Translations under genes and position numbers: made by a program
The notes under the pieces: model-generated
The model's input: only the letters and a program-made list of their open reading frames with translations
What the model was told of the DNA's origin: nothing
Databases searched by the model: none
Shown here: piece after piece, positions 34,748 through 45,330 of the stretch
Layout of the letters: every line of letters begins with the position of its first letter
Numbering within the stretch: position 1 is the stretch's first letter
Source of the DNA: Hyparrhenia diplandra
Taxonomy: Eukaryota > Streptophyta > Magnoliopsida > Poales > Poaceae
Direction of reading: 5' to 3'
Assembly: GCA_015847255.1 (NCBI GenBank)
Contig: JADLZK010008417.1
Location: 1 to 64,000, forward strand
DNA: 64,000 nucleotides

Positions 34748-35149
34748 TGTAACAATCCTAGAGCAGATTGTCACGTAATAACTGGATTGTAGAAGATTTA
34801 GGGTAGAATCACGGAATTTGGGGGAGAGCAGGAACAAAGACGGGAAGAATTGGGGACGAAGCAACCAGACGGTTACGAGTTTGTGTTCAAAATGTTCGAT
34901 GGCACAAGACGGCACCCGTCCGGCTTATATTTCGCCCCTCACCGACAAGCAACGGGCTGACCCAAGTCACGGCCCAAACTCTCGTATCAACTAACAAATG
35001 AAAAAGCCCACATATGAGCCCAAGAAAGTAAAGACTAAAACGCGACACTAGAATGACTTAACCGATTACACCACCGTCTTCTGTTGTCGTAACTTCGGAT
35101 CTTCTTTGATCCCTTGCGTTTCCTCTTGGCCTTGTCCTTGGTACTGACA
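34748..35149 (-). repeat. 5' LTR of the chromovirus
   Basis: 402 bp, read on the minus strand it starts TGTCAGTACCAAGG. The primer site TGGTATCGGCTCC follows at about 34745-34733. It is bounded on the right by ACATG, the target duplication. Confidence 0.92.
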
Positions 35150-35154
35150 ACATG

Positions 35155-36085
35155 CCCCGGCCCCTTACAACGTTCGTTTACCTACTCTAGTCCCCCTAAT
35201 TATAAAACCTGTTATTACTGTGAGTAGAGTAAGAAAATATACGGTGATATGGACAAAACTGTCGACGTGTGCTATGCATGCCACATCACTCTGCTACACA
35301 CCTATATCTCTTTGGCCTTCTGTGTCCTTTAGTGACATTGTTTGATGCTTTGTGATGGACTACGTGAACTTTGGATGGTTGTGATGAACTATGTGACATG
35401 TGATGAACTATGTGACATGTTGTGATGAACTATGTGAGTTATGGTTGCTTTAGTACCATATATTTGTGATCTATGTGGACTGTGAGATATGTGATCTATT
35501 TATGCATGTGATAATGTGAAACAGATCTAGAAAAACAAAATTCTTTGCCGAGTGTTATGGTCATAACACCTTGGAGTGTTATGACCATAACACTCGGCAA
35601 GGTATCCTCCTTTGCCGTGTGTCTTCACCAAGCAGCACTCGGCAAAGAAAATAAATAAATAAATAAAAAAAAAAGGTCTTTGCCTAGTGCCTACATGGGC
35701 AACACTCGACAAAGAAAATAAATAAATAAATAAATAAATAAAATAAAAGTCTTAGCCTAGTGTATACACCGGCAGCACTCGACAAAGAAAATAAATAAAA
35801 AAATTCAACTTCTTTGCCGAGTGTAGCGGTGTGACACTTTCGGCAAAGAATGCCGTCAAAACTGCCCATCGTTAGCGAACTTTTCTACGTCATGTGCACG
35901 TTGGACACTCGGTAAAGAGTGTTAGACACTTTCGGCGTAGGCTAAGCCGAAGTGCCCGATATTTGACACTCGGCGAATGCTTCCTATACCGAGTAAACGT
36001 TGTCGTGCGCGCGTTGTCGTGTAACACTAACACCGGCTTATTCTTTGCCGAGTGTAAACTGGCCTTTGCCGAGGATCCGGTAGTG
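35155..36085. mobile_element. CACTA fragment with TTTGCCGAGTGT repeats, right terminus at 36085
   Basis: Repeated motifs TTTGCCGAGTGT and ACACTCGGCAAAG occur in both orientations from 35543 to 36070, and the segment ends GAGGATCCGGTAGTG at 36085, the reverse complement of a CACTACCGGATCCTC terminus. About 35340-35480 is a GTGATGAACTATGTGA array that often accompanies this family inside the element. AAATAAATAAAT tracts separate the repeats (35650-35795). No transposase or left terminus is visible, so it is a right-hand fragment; the left limit is uncertain. Confidence 0.75.
35545..35600. repeat. Perfect 25-bp hairpin
   Basis: Arms 35545-35569 (TTGCCGAGTGTTATGGTCAT...) and 35576-35600 are exact reverse complements with a 6-base loop. 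It is built from two head-to-head subterminal repeats of the CACTA fragment. Confidence 0.95.
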
Positions 36086-37270
36086 TTTGCTAGATCTTTT
36101 CATACATCTCTATGTGTATATGTCGTTGTGGAGAGGTGCGGATGCATACCTCGCAATATGAAAGACGATGGTCCAAATTAAATAATGCCATTATTCCCGA
36201 CTTATTGTCACGTCAACTTAATGTTGGTTAGCAATGCACCTGGACGGCCGGACACATTCCATTCCATTCTCCATGACATGGATTCGCTTCGAGGCCAAAC
36301 TGATTATGAACCGTTCACCTGTGTTAAGCAAAAGCAAAAGCAGATGTAATAATCTGGACCTAAATTCCAATCCGCATGATAATGCATGCATGCATATATA
36401 TGGCTCCTTTCTTTCTTTTCTGCGGGTGGAAAGGAAAACTCAAGGAAAGCAAGAAGGCAAGGCAAGAGAATTTCAACTCTTGCTCTCTGTTTGTGCTATA
36501 TATATTCGCCTATCACCTAGTGAAAGCGAAGTTGCAGCCAGCCCAGGAGCCCGAAGAGATCGATCGAATGCAGAGGAGGCATGGGTCGGTATCTGTCAAC
36601 TGCAGGCACCTCAAGGAAATGGATGGCCAACGCGAGCGACACCACCTCAAGTCCACAACTCATCACCTTGCGCATTGACTGCAACAACAAAAAAGGTATG
36701 ACGCAGAACTTGGCAGTGTTGTTGATGGCATCACACAAGCTCTATGGGTGGAAATAGATAATGTCTGATAAATATTTGAGCTATCCTATATCTATATGCG
36801 CTAAAATGTCAATGTAAATATCTATATCTCACTCTAACGTGAGAATACTAAAATGGATATATCCGGACACGTAAATTTCTCTTAATTATTGTTCGCAACC
36901 CAAGTCTGCATAATTTTTTGTGTGGAACATATTCGGAAAATATGGATGTGTATCGGATATTATCTGTATCTTATAAGTATCTAGTGAAATTATAATATAT
37001 CACCGCATTGTTGATGGACCAATCATTCTACAATATACATGCAGCAGAAGCCACAACAGCCTTTGCCTTAAGTGCAGCTGAACAGTCTGATACCTATGAC
37101 TAATGATGTACATATTCACTTTAGTATTGTTAATGATCTGCCATTAACATTATTTAAAAGTTCTCCATATATATGACTAATGCTACTGATTTTAAAATTA
37201 CAAATGGTGCCAACTTAAATTAAATTAATTTTTAATATAATCAAACAACATCCATTTAATATGGCTAAAT
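36086..37270. other. Intergenic, no gene recognised
   Basis: A TATA-like TGCTATATATATTCG at about 36495 precedes an open stretch to about 36700 (plus, two frames) with no known similarity. The rest is AT-rich. I see no support for a gene. Confidence 0.45.
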
Positions 37271-37274
37271 GTTT

Positions 37275-37590
37275 TACAATAATTGAGACATCAGGTTGTC
37301 GTCAAGATAGGCACAGTAGCCTGACGTGGAACGGGAGTTGGGACACCCCGCCTAGTCCGCATCTGAGTATGTCGCGAGGGTGCCAATGTGTATACCAGTA
37401 GAAAATTGGCCCTCGATGTAGCAGGGAATGCACTTGACGAAGGCAAGGTGTGGTTCCTAGGGTTTGTACATGAAGAGGCACACCTGCTGGACTACATAGG
37501 CTAGGTCAAGGCCAGTAAGAGTATGGTACTGTAGCACCCCAGTGAGGCTACGGTATATGGATAGGTCATGTTCCTTTGCTTCGTCGGTGT
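37275..37590 (-). pseudogene. Copia-type pol fragment (end of reverse transcriptase, RNase H)
   Basis: Minus-strand reading from about 37565 gives IYRSLTGVLQYHTLTGLDLA, then VVQQVCLFMYKP and, further on, TYSDADxAGCP and TSGYCAYLDDNL with frame changes. These are the hallmark strings of plant Copia pol (YRSLxGALQYLTxTRPDLA, SDADWAGCPDTRRSTSG). Stops occur between them. Upstream sequence to about 38160 may be earlier pol or spacer sequence but is too decayed to assign. Confidence 0.8.
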
Positions 37591-38553
37591 GGCATGCAAG
37601 ACGATGTGACTATGTTGTTCTATGATGGTTGCTATAAAGTTGTCCCATCATGTGGGCACATGACCATGCAGCTACCAAGTGCACCCTAGAGCGATGCAAC
37701 ATCATATGTCACCAGGTTCGCTACCCTATTTGGCTATATCGCTTCTTTTCAGAAAAGCCCACCTTCTATGTATTGTGTGCTTGAGATGAACCTTGTCTTG
37801 AAGCGTCTAGCCTTGCCCGACCTCAAGCCGCATACTCCCACGACAAATGATGGCCATCATCAATCTGCTGCGATGTTACTCCACTCCTTGGGAATATTGG
37901 TCTCTTCATCGAAGCTCCTACTGGCATACTCTCCACATCGTCCACCTCAATCTGTTAAACAATTATGTCCTCCTCCTCACCCTGGCCAGCTTCCATGGGG
38001 CAACCACATTCTTCCTCATCTTCATCCCATGTCTCATTATGAATCACCTCATCGTCATGCACATAAGTCTACTCAACATTTGTCTCCTCTTAGTTCCCCC
38101 TATTACTCCTGTGTTGCTACTCTCAGCTTGCATGACTCCATCAAGCATCTCTTAGACAAGCATTATTGTATTGTTATAACCACGCTCCCCCAATGCCTTG
38201 AACATGAGAAATTTCTATTTATTTGTATTAGAAGTCTAGTACAACTTCAACCTCCATACATTCTCCCGCAATTTAGGCACCAATATATACACTAATCCTG
38301 AAACGTTCCTGCGAGAGGGAGGAACACCCAATTTAGGAGGGCTAGCCAATGAATTAGGTGTCCCGTCACGCCTAGGGCGGGTAGCGTCGGCAACAACAAT
38401 AGCGGCGACAAACATCAAATGAAGTTTGTGTGGAAGATAGAACACGAGTGGTCGAGTGATTGAGTGTGAGATAGAGAGATGGTGAGAGAGAAAGGTAGAC
38501 CAACCAGTATTATTAGACCCTTTCGGCAATTGGTCGGTCGATAGGATAATGAC
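37591..38553. other. Decayed sequence, probably more of the Copia element
   Basis: A plus-strand open stretch (37768-38295) reads as Pro/His-rich nonsense and is probably fortuitous. The minus strand has only broken frames. No LTR found. Confidence 0.35.
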
Positions 38554-38555
38554 TA

Positions 38556-38709
38556 CGTCTTTCCTCCGTTCTAAATTGTAGTTTACTTGGCTTTTCTAGA
38601 TATGTACATTGATTTTGCTATACATCTAGTTATATACTATGTCTAGATACAAGTAAAAGAAAATGGATCTAGAAAAGCTAAAGTGAACTATAATTTGAAA
38701 CTGAGGGAG
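38556..38709. mobile_element. Stowaway-like MITE, TSD TA
   Basis: A 154-bp element with terminal inverted repeats: TTCCTCCGTTCTAAATTGTAG at the left, and at the right GTGAACTATAATTTGAAACTGAGGGAG, the complement form of CTCCCTC...TTCAAATTATAGTTCAC. TA flanks both ends (38554-38555 and 38710-38711). The interior is also largely self-complementary (TAGATATGTACATTGATTTT and TATGTCTAGATACAAG). Stowaway MITEs are mobilised by Tc1/mariner transposases. A worn relative lies at 59843-59985. Confidence 0.85.
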
Positions 38710-38711
38710 TA

Positions 38712-39728
38712 GTTAGCTTGCAGGTATCAACTATTTGACGGGCAACAAGGCTCTATCGGCTCTCGCAAAGCTGATAGATGTGTCGGCCCCAAGAACGGCC
38801 ACGTAGAAAGGCGGAGAAGTGGCGTGGCTAGCTGATGATAGGGTCATGTTGATTGTTCAACTACTGACAGGATGCTACTTTTGGAATTATTCTTTAACGC
38901 TACCTAGATCTGTAATTAATCAGTAAAAAATTATTATTTTTAAAAAATCATAACACACATGGCATATACGATATTCAAAAGTTGGGCACGAATTACAGTT
39001 TACAGGACGCAGCGATGTTGCGTATATAAGCTATACCTTGAGCGTACGTACAAGCATCTAATTTGGAATACCCTGTAGTTGCAGTTTTAATTTGCAGCTC
39101 TGTTGCGGCATGGAAAAACATGAATCGAACTCGCGTGTATCACTATGACCAATACAGTCACATGGAGCAGTTGAGCACGGGCCAGTGCGAGATGTGGGCT
39201 TTATGACCGAATCAGCCGCTACCCACGTGCGCCAGGCTACAGATAATGGGCCACTAATTGCTCATTAAGCCCATACAGGGAGAATCCTTTTCCTTCTCCT
39301 AATATCAGCCCCATCTTGATGCTGGTCCATTTTTGTATCTGGCCCATTTTAGTTGTAGGCCCAACATCAAGGTCTATGCGTCGTCCGTACATCGCAGGTG
39401 TGCGTTCGTCGTTGTCTATGAACTCCTCTTTTAACTGAGGGGGAGATAGGAAAGGTATTGGTAGTAGTTATACAAAAGTAAGAGCCACAAACTACTAGAT
39501 AAAAAGAAAAAATATTTATCTACCCCCAGTATAACCATTTTATGAAGATAAGGAGTGGTATTGAGGAATTGCTGAAGATGTTCTCCCACATTTTTATGCA
39601 ATTGATTGATCGCTTATTCCTCCACCATTAGTTTTAGTATAATCGCAATATTTACATCACCAAGACCATGCCATGTGACCCTCCCGTAACTATGTAACTA
39701 TGTGATGTTTTCTTCTTCTATTTTATAT
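38712..39728. other. Intergenic, no gene recognised
   Basis: Mixed composition with short frames only. No domain or repeat structure is recognised apart from the CCATGCCATGTGACCCTCCC unit at about 39666, which recurs at about 39759. Confidence 0.5.
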
Positions 39729-39744
39729 CCTTCCATTCTTTCAT

Positions 39745-39997
39745 CAACAACATAGCCCCATGCCATGTGACCCTCCCGTAACTATGTAAACATAGACTTT
39801 AGTTCCAAGCTAGTTGGGGTAGGCTAAAAGAGCGCACTGGGGTGCCGTAGGCTCTCGCACCGCTTGTGAGTGCAGGGAAGGGTATTTTAGCGCCAAGCCT
39901 TACCCGCACTATGTGCAATATGCGAGGCGAGGCTTGAACCCGGGACCTTCCTTCATGAGGCGGTAGAGTACTACCACTTGCACCAGGCCCGCCCTTC
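39745..39997 (-). mobile_element. Au-type SINE with 16-bp target duplication
   Basis: On the minus strand the head (about 39990) carries tRNA-like promoter boxes: A box TGGTGCAAGTGGTAG and B box GGTCCCGGGTTCAAGCC. The 3' part ends AGCCTACCCCAACTAGCTTG and GAACTAAAGTCT, the classic Au SINE tail. A 16-bp direct repeat CCTTCCATTCTTTCAT flanks it exactly (39729-39744 and 39998-40013). Beyond the normal tail, about 55 extra bases (39745-39799) end in CTATGTTGTTGATG, so the TTG-rich terminus is displaced. The extra segment contains a unit repeated just outside the element. Confidence 0.85.
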
Positions 39998-40021
39998 CCT
40001 TCCATTCTTTCATGCAATTGC

Positions 40022-40330
40022 AAAAAGTGCTAGACTGGCTAGTTTAGCACTCTTATTGGCACCCTCGTGGCGTGAGTTCGAGCCCCAACTGTGGCGCACA
40101 TGCGTGTTGTTTTAGGGGATTTTCGCTAGAGAGGTAAACAAACTTCCTCGTCTGTTCCACATCCAAAGTAAGGTCTGTGGTCAGCTCATCTTATCTCACA
40201 AAGCTACATCCAAAGCACATGTCTGTGGCCAGCTCATCTTATCGCACGGAGCTCTGATGCTGCTGTGTATGGGGTGAGGTAAGGGTTCGGAGGTTTTCTC
40301 GATCTACATGAGAAGATCTTCTTCTTAAGC
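40022..40330 (+). mobile_element. Possible second tRNA-derived SINE
   Basis: TGGCTAGTTTAGC (about 40039) resembles a Pol III A box and GAGTTCGAGCCCC (about 40074) a B box, at tRNA-like spacing. A unit of about 48 bp (ACATCCAAAG...CTCATCTTATC) occurs twice in a row at about 40160-40255. I see no clean tail or target duplication. Confidence 0.4.
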
Positions 40331-40842
40331 AAAATACCCAAGGCTAATCTTAATCCCCTATGGGTCGAGTTTTTTTCTTCATGCACTTGATTGATATTTG
40401 TATTTCCACCCTCGTTATTTTATCCGTGCTTCCCTTACCTCCCCGGTGGAGGAACTAACGTTTCAGGGCTGACCGGCATATATCATTTGGCAAATTCTAG
40501 AAAGAGTATTATGGGTCTAAAATATAGAACATGCAATAAAAATAATGTATACATTACTCCTTTGTCCACTAAAAAAATTTGGTATAAATCAAACTAGTTT
40601 GAGTTTAACTAAGTCTAGAAAATAGTAGCATCCAAACTGCCCCTACTATACGCGTGAGCTTGTTCCTAAGTACTCCGCAATTCATTTCTTGATTTTGAAA
40701 ATAGATTAATAATATTATAATTCTTAGGGCCTGTGAGGGGATCAAGAATTTACTTGGATAGAGGTATGCAGACTAAGAACAACATGAGCGTCCAAACCAA
40801 GTTAGACACCCAATCCATATAGTTTGAGCCCACCTGGGACTC
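40331..40842. other. Intergenic, no gene recognised
   Basis: AT-rich; nothing recognised. Confidence 0.5.
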
Positions 40843-41661
40843 GAGCCAATGGGAAATCTACCATTATGAAAAGTGGGCTTCGGACATATACCATTTTATG
40901 GCCCGGGCTTCGTCGATTTACCACTTCGGCGTGACCCGTCCGCTAAAATACCATTGGGCTGCTTTTCTTCTCTTTTATTCCCTTCTTGCCCCCCGCCCAT
41001 TTCTTTTTTCTTTCACGTTGCTTCCCCACGGAACGGGTTACGGGGAACCAGCCCGAACGGATCGAGAGGCCGTGGGTCTTCTTCTCCGAGGCTCCACTCC
41101 CGTCCGCCACCTCGAGCTCCCGAACCCGCGGGCCCCTCGGCGAGCGCCCCCACGCGGCGGCCGAGCTCGGCCGGGCCCCCCCCCGGCTAGAGGTTCCCCA
41201 CCCGCCAAGGGAGCTGGGCGCCGCCCTCCCTCCCTCCCCATGGATTGCAACCGGAGTGAGCTAGAGCCGGCCATGGCCGCCGGCGTGGGGAGGGTGGGCG
41301 GGGGAGGTGGGCGTGGGGAGGCGGAGCTGCGCCAGCGCGTGCAAGAAGGCGCAGCGGGGTGGGCGGGGAGGAGGGGCGCCGCGCAAGAGAACGGGGGGGG
41401 TGGACGGCGGGCGGCGGAAGGAAGCGCGGCGGCGGAAGGGCTTGACGAGCGCCGAGTCGGCCTCGATCCGTTTCGAAGCAACGTGAAAGAAAAAAAAAAA
41501 GAGAAAGGCAGGGGCAAGAAGGGAATAAAAGAGAAGAAAAGCAGCCCAATGGTATTTTAGCGGACGGGTCACGTTTCGGAGTGGTAAATCGACGAAGCCC
41601 AGTTGCGGAATGGTATATCTCCGAAGCCCACTTTTCGTAATGGTAGATTTCCCATTGGCTC
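40843..41661. mobile_element. Mutator-like element with 185-bp terminal inverted repeats (candidate Pack-MULE)
   Basis: 40843-41026 and 41475-41661 are long inverted repeats starting GAGCCAATGGGAAATCTACC and GAGCCAATGGGAAATCTACC on opposite strands. They remain alignable to TTCACGTTGCTTC. Long TIRs on a short, transposase-free element are the mark of Mutator-like elements. GGACTC is present outside both ends and may be part of the usual 9-bp target duplication. The roughly 450-bp centre is strongly GC-rich and open on both strands (plus 40898-41560 includes the TIRs), which suggests captured sequence, but I recognise no gene in it. Confidence 0.75.
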
Positions 41662-41805
41662 CCTCGGACTCTGGCAGCAACCCACACTAAAATCGATGTC
41701 CATATCGCATACAGAGTCTGTTTTCGAAGTTCATATGCCCCAAAAGCTAAGGAGATAAGCTTTCCAACGACACCAATCCCATGTCGAGTTCCATCGGAGT
41801 CAATA

Positions 41806-42134
41806 ATTTTTTTTTTTTGACAAGGAAACAAAGCTTGCATTATAACAAAGACGAAGCTGTTAGAACCATTACAGAGTGAATGGTTACAAGACGAGTGCAT
41901 CCAGAAAAGGGCACCCTTGGCCATGGCTTGGGTTAACACATAGGCTATCATAATCTAACTGATCTGCCTGTAAATAATAAAAACTTTATCTAGCAAGCAT
42001 GTCGGCCATCTGATTGGATCTTCTTCTAATCCAATGCGCCTTGATTGTAGTGCCCGTGATGACAGAGGAAACACTTTTACGTATGCGGTTTGATCCTCCA
42101 ATCAAAGCGGATTGGCTCGGTCGGCGTTGTTGAT
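41806..42134 (-). mobile_element. LINE, 3'-most part with poly(A) tail
   Basis: Plus-strand T12 at 41807-41818 is the poly(A) tail of a minus-strand LINE. Just inside, minus-strand 42100-41990 reads as the end of RNase H (KAHWIRRRSNQMADMLAR in one frame). The LINE continues at 46659-47993 and 57572-58488 beyond two insertions. TCAATA (41800-41805 and 58489-58494) is the target duplication of the whole LINE, confirmed by the uninterrupted copy at 21757-21770. Confidence 0.88.
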
Positions 42135-43457
42135 TGTTGACACCTGTTATAGCATAATATTACTAGCCAACTAAACATGAAATAAGGGTTTAGAATGAAT
42201 ATCAACATAAATCTAGGGGTCCAACCGACATATTTCTACGAGTTTTGGTATCTCATGACTTTCTGAGGGACCGAACAGATAAAAAACAGATAAGAGCAAA
42301 GTGAAAACCCTAAGAGTTTGTATCCCATACGATGACAAGACTTGACCGTGAGTCAACTCAATCCGAAAAGTGGACTAAAACGTTCTAGAAGACACCGGGA
42401 GGAAGGAGAACTCACCGGGACACGTAGTCCCGGGCGATCGCCGAGCCCATCATCGGGCGACCGCCAGTGGGTCCCACCGTCGCCCTCACCTTTCTATGGC
42501 GGTTTGTCACCGACATTGGGGTTGTATCTACACCGTTGTTCAAGGTCGGTTTGATCCAAGGGTTCCTGTTCATCGCCAAGGGCTATATAAGCAGACCACC
42601 TGACCCCAGGGCAAAACCCTAATTCATTCAACTCAATACTCAACAGGCTGAGGCCCTGACCTCTCTAGTTCCAATCTAGATTAGACACCATGTAGAACTA
42701 GAAGCCCTAGAGCGAGTTGAGAGCAAGCATCAAGAGAGATTAGAGCCATAGTTCCCATGAGAGAGACTAGAGCTAATCTTGTTCCGAGAGCTAAAGCGTG
42801 GGTGAAGGGAAGAGATGCTGAGGAAGCACCGGACCTGTCGGTGACTCCTCTACATCTTGCACCGTCGGGATCAAGTCCCATTAGCATTGGGGCTTACCTC
42901 TGAGACTTCGATGGTGGGATCAACTTCTTATTTGAGTAAGTAATTGTTCTTATTGTTCGCAACTCTTGTTTGAGTACTTTAATCAGAGGGACCCTATAGA
43001 TTAGAGGGGTGGCTTAGGTTTAGGCGTGGTGCTTAGACCGAGGTTGCTTGTGGATGCACCCTACATTCCGGGTCGTGTGGTAGATCGTGGGAGTGACAGT
43101 CCTGTTGAGTCCACCCCACGAATGTTAGGCCAAGCAGGACCATGTTGCTAGAGGATTGCATGTTTCGTCCATGTTTTCCTTTGAGTACGTCCCCTTAAGA
43201 GAATATCAACATAGCTTACAAGGGTAAGAACTAGACAACCGTAAGAATCTCCTTACCTCTTTATCCTCTCATTCCTTCATTGCTGCTCAGTTATATAAAT
43301 TAGTTATATGGATTAGTTATATGCCTCAGTTATCCTCACACCATCCTCCCCGTGGATTCGATATTAAAACCCTCTCCGGGTGAAGTGCTCACCGGTATCC
43401 GTTCGCTATGGATTATACAAATTATAAATATTTTCGTAGGCTTAACAAATATCAACA
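42135..43457 (+). repeat. 5' LTR of Gypsy element A
   Basis: 1,323 bp, highly similar to 45331-46658. GGGCTATATAAGCAG at about 42582 is the likely promoter and a second box, TTATATGGATTAG, follows at about 43312. Differences from the 3' LTR are mainly short indels near CCTG/CCGG and one 25-bp segment (GAGAATATCAACATAGCTTA, about 43199) missing on the right. Confidence 0.92.
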
Positions 43458-43461
43458 TGCA

Positions 43462-43482
43462 TTTTCGGCGCCGTTGTCGGGG
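43462..43482 (+). other. Primer binding site (tRNA-Asp type)
   Basis: TTTTCGGCGCCGTTGTCGGG, starting five bases after the LTR end; compare the standard TGGCGCCGTTGCCGGGGA. Confidence 0.75.
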
Positions 43483-45330
43483 AGAATGGTTTTGAGAAAA
43501 CATTGAGTATAACTAATCTTGTACCATACTTCAATCTAGCTTAGGGGAGAGCACCCCCGGTTATCACGATAAGTATCCCTACTATGTTATTATTAGCTAA
43601 TACTTTGGTTTGCTTAGTTTGCTAAAAGTCTAGTTCATAAAGTCGTTAAAAGAGTCTTTAGTAGAATGTGATCTTTAGGTTTGGGAATAAATAAATAAGT
43701 ATAGAGAGTGTACAAGAAGTTGTTTTCGCCAAGATAAAATGAACCTTAAAATTGACAACTTGAAGATGATGAATAGTTGCTCCGCCGTAATTCCTTTTCG
43801 CACCTAGCTTTCGAGCTTAATTTCTCTTGAGCCTTAAATACAAAATTGCTTGACTTGAGACTTACTCTGAACCCGAAACCACGTGGGTTGCAAATTGCTT
43901 GCTCTAAAGTCTAGGTAATTGACGGATATGATATATGAGAGTCTGAGCTACTATTGATCTTACTCCTAGTGACACTAGATTTCTGGAGATTTATTTTGAA
44001 AATATGAAATTACACATGATAAGTTTCGTGTGACAGAGTGTTGAACCTCCAACCACAGCCATATATACATGCTCCCTAGATTAGGAAAACCCTTTTTTTG
44101 ATATATATATATATATAGGCTGCTTGCTTTGCATTGAGTTTGTTCAATCTTTGTTTAACCCTTAGAAACTTGTCATGCCGATCATGTACACTCCATCTCA
44201 TTCCACTCTATTATATTCAACTCCACTCCACTCGACTCCATTCATGCATATGCTATTTCCACCCCCGAAGTACGCATCCACCACTACACCACCATATACA
44301 CCCATTATGCATCCACTATATCCACTAAAAATGTTCTACTCCTATCCTGGGATAGAGCAACCAAAAATATTCCCTACACCCATACACTTATCCACCCAGC
44401 CAACATCTTACAAAGCTCCATTACTCTTGTCTATCTCTCAAAAGTTTATTGCAAAAGAGATTTGGGTTGTATAGAAGAAAAAAAAAGAAGAATAAAAGGA
44501 GAGTTAAAAAATGGACAAGTGTCCGGAAAAAAACAATGGGTACTTAGATGCCCGCCTCTCCATGAAAAAAAATGTTGAGAAAGAAAAAAATATATAGAAA
44601 AAGTATACAACCCAGGTTCTCATAAATATTCAAGATTCCAAAGAGAGATGGTATTCTCAAGGAGCAAAAGTAGAATTAGGCTTTCCCCTCACTCATTAGA
44701 TACACCTCATCGCATTCGCCCTCATTATTCATCTACCACCATATTCTTTCCACCATATACATGCATCACTTGATCAGTATGACTCGTGCCTTTGGATCCA
44801 TTGCTTGAACTTACAATATATGCTTAGTAAGTAGAATTAGTTTTCTCCCACCTAGAGCTCCGGATATAAGCCTTAGATATAGGGTGAGAGAGAAGAAGGC
44901 ATATTGTCCTACCGCCTTAGCCAAAAATATCACATATTATGAGAGAAAGGCAAAAACAACCCCCTGTTGCCTTAGTGAGGATCCACAAATACCACAAATA
45001 AGAGACTTGAGAGGGTCATACAGAAACTTTAAGTTTTATTTTGAAAACTTGCAAAAACTCTAGAAGGACAGTTGAACAAAGAGTTTGAGATATGGTGCTT
45101 GACTTGATTGTTCTATCTTTCAATTACTCAAGATCCTAAGAAAAAGCTATAAGCTCCATGGTTAAAGGTAATATGGGTAAGTTGAAAGTTGAAAAAGTTT
45201 ATTCTTATCCGGAGAGAAATTTTATTTGAAAGCATGTGTACTTTGAAGGCATGAAAGTGTTGTAGTAACTCCCGATCCATTGTTATGTTTGGCTTTGCTA
45301 GGGACTAGCAAAGGGTAAGCTTGGGGAGCT

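Larger units (their letters stand above)
29500..35149 (-). mobile_element. Chromodomain Gypsy retrotransposon (Reina-like), TSD ACATG
   Basis: Two LTRs of about 400 bp (29500-29909 and 34748-35149) run TGTAACAATCC...GACA on the plus strand. ACATG lies on both sides (29495-29499 and 35150-35154). An iMet-like primer site adjoins the right-hand LTR, so the element reads on the minus strand. In order it encodes gag with a zinc knuckle, protease, reverse transcriptase, RNase H, integrase and a C-terminal chromodomain, i.e. it is a chromovirus. The short LTRs and 5.65-kb length fit the Reina clade. Stops and frame changes interrupt all parts, so it is not autonomous now. Confidence 0.95.

Noticed and set aside
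36234..36701. Open frame after a TATA-like sequence
   Set aside because: Two overlapping frames, neither with similarity to known proteins; the TATA-like run is common in AT-rich DNA.
37768..38295. 175-codon plus-strand open frame
   Set aside because: His/Pro/Leu-rich nonsense, probably antisense to decayed Copia sequence lying just downstream in that element's orientation.
39930..39995. tRNA-like A and B boxes considered as a tRNA gene
   Set aside because: They are the head of an Au SINE with target duplications; no cloverleaf can be completed.
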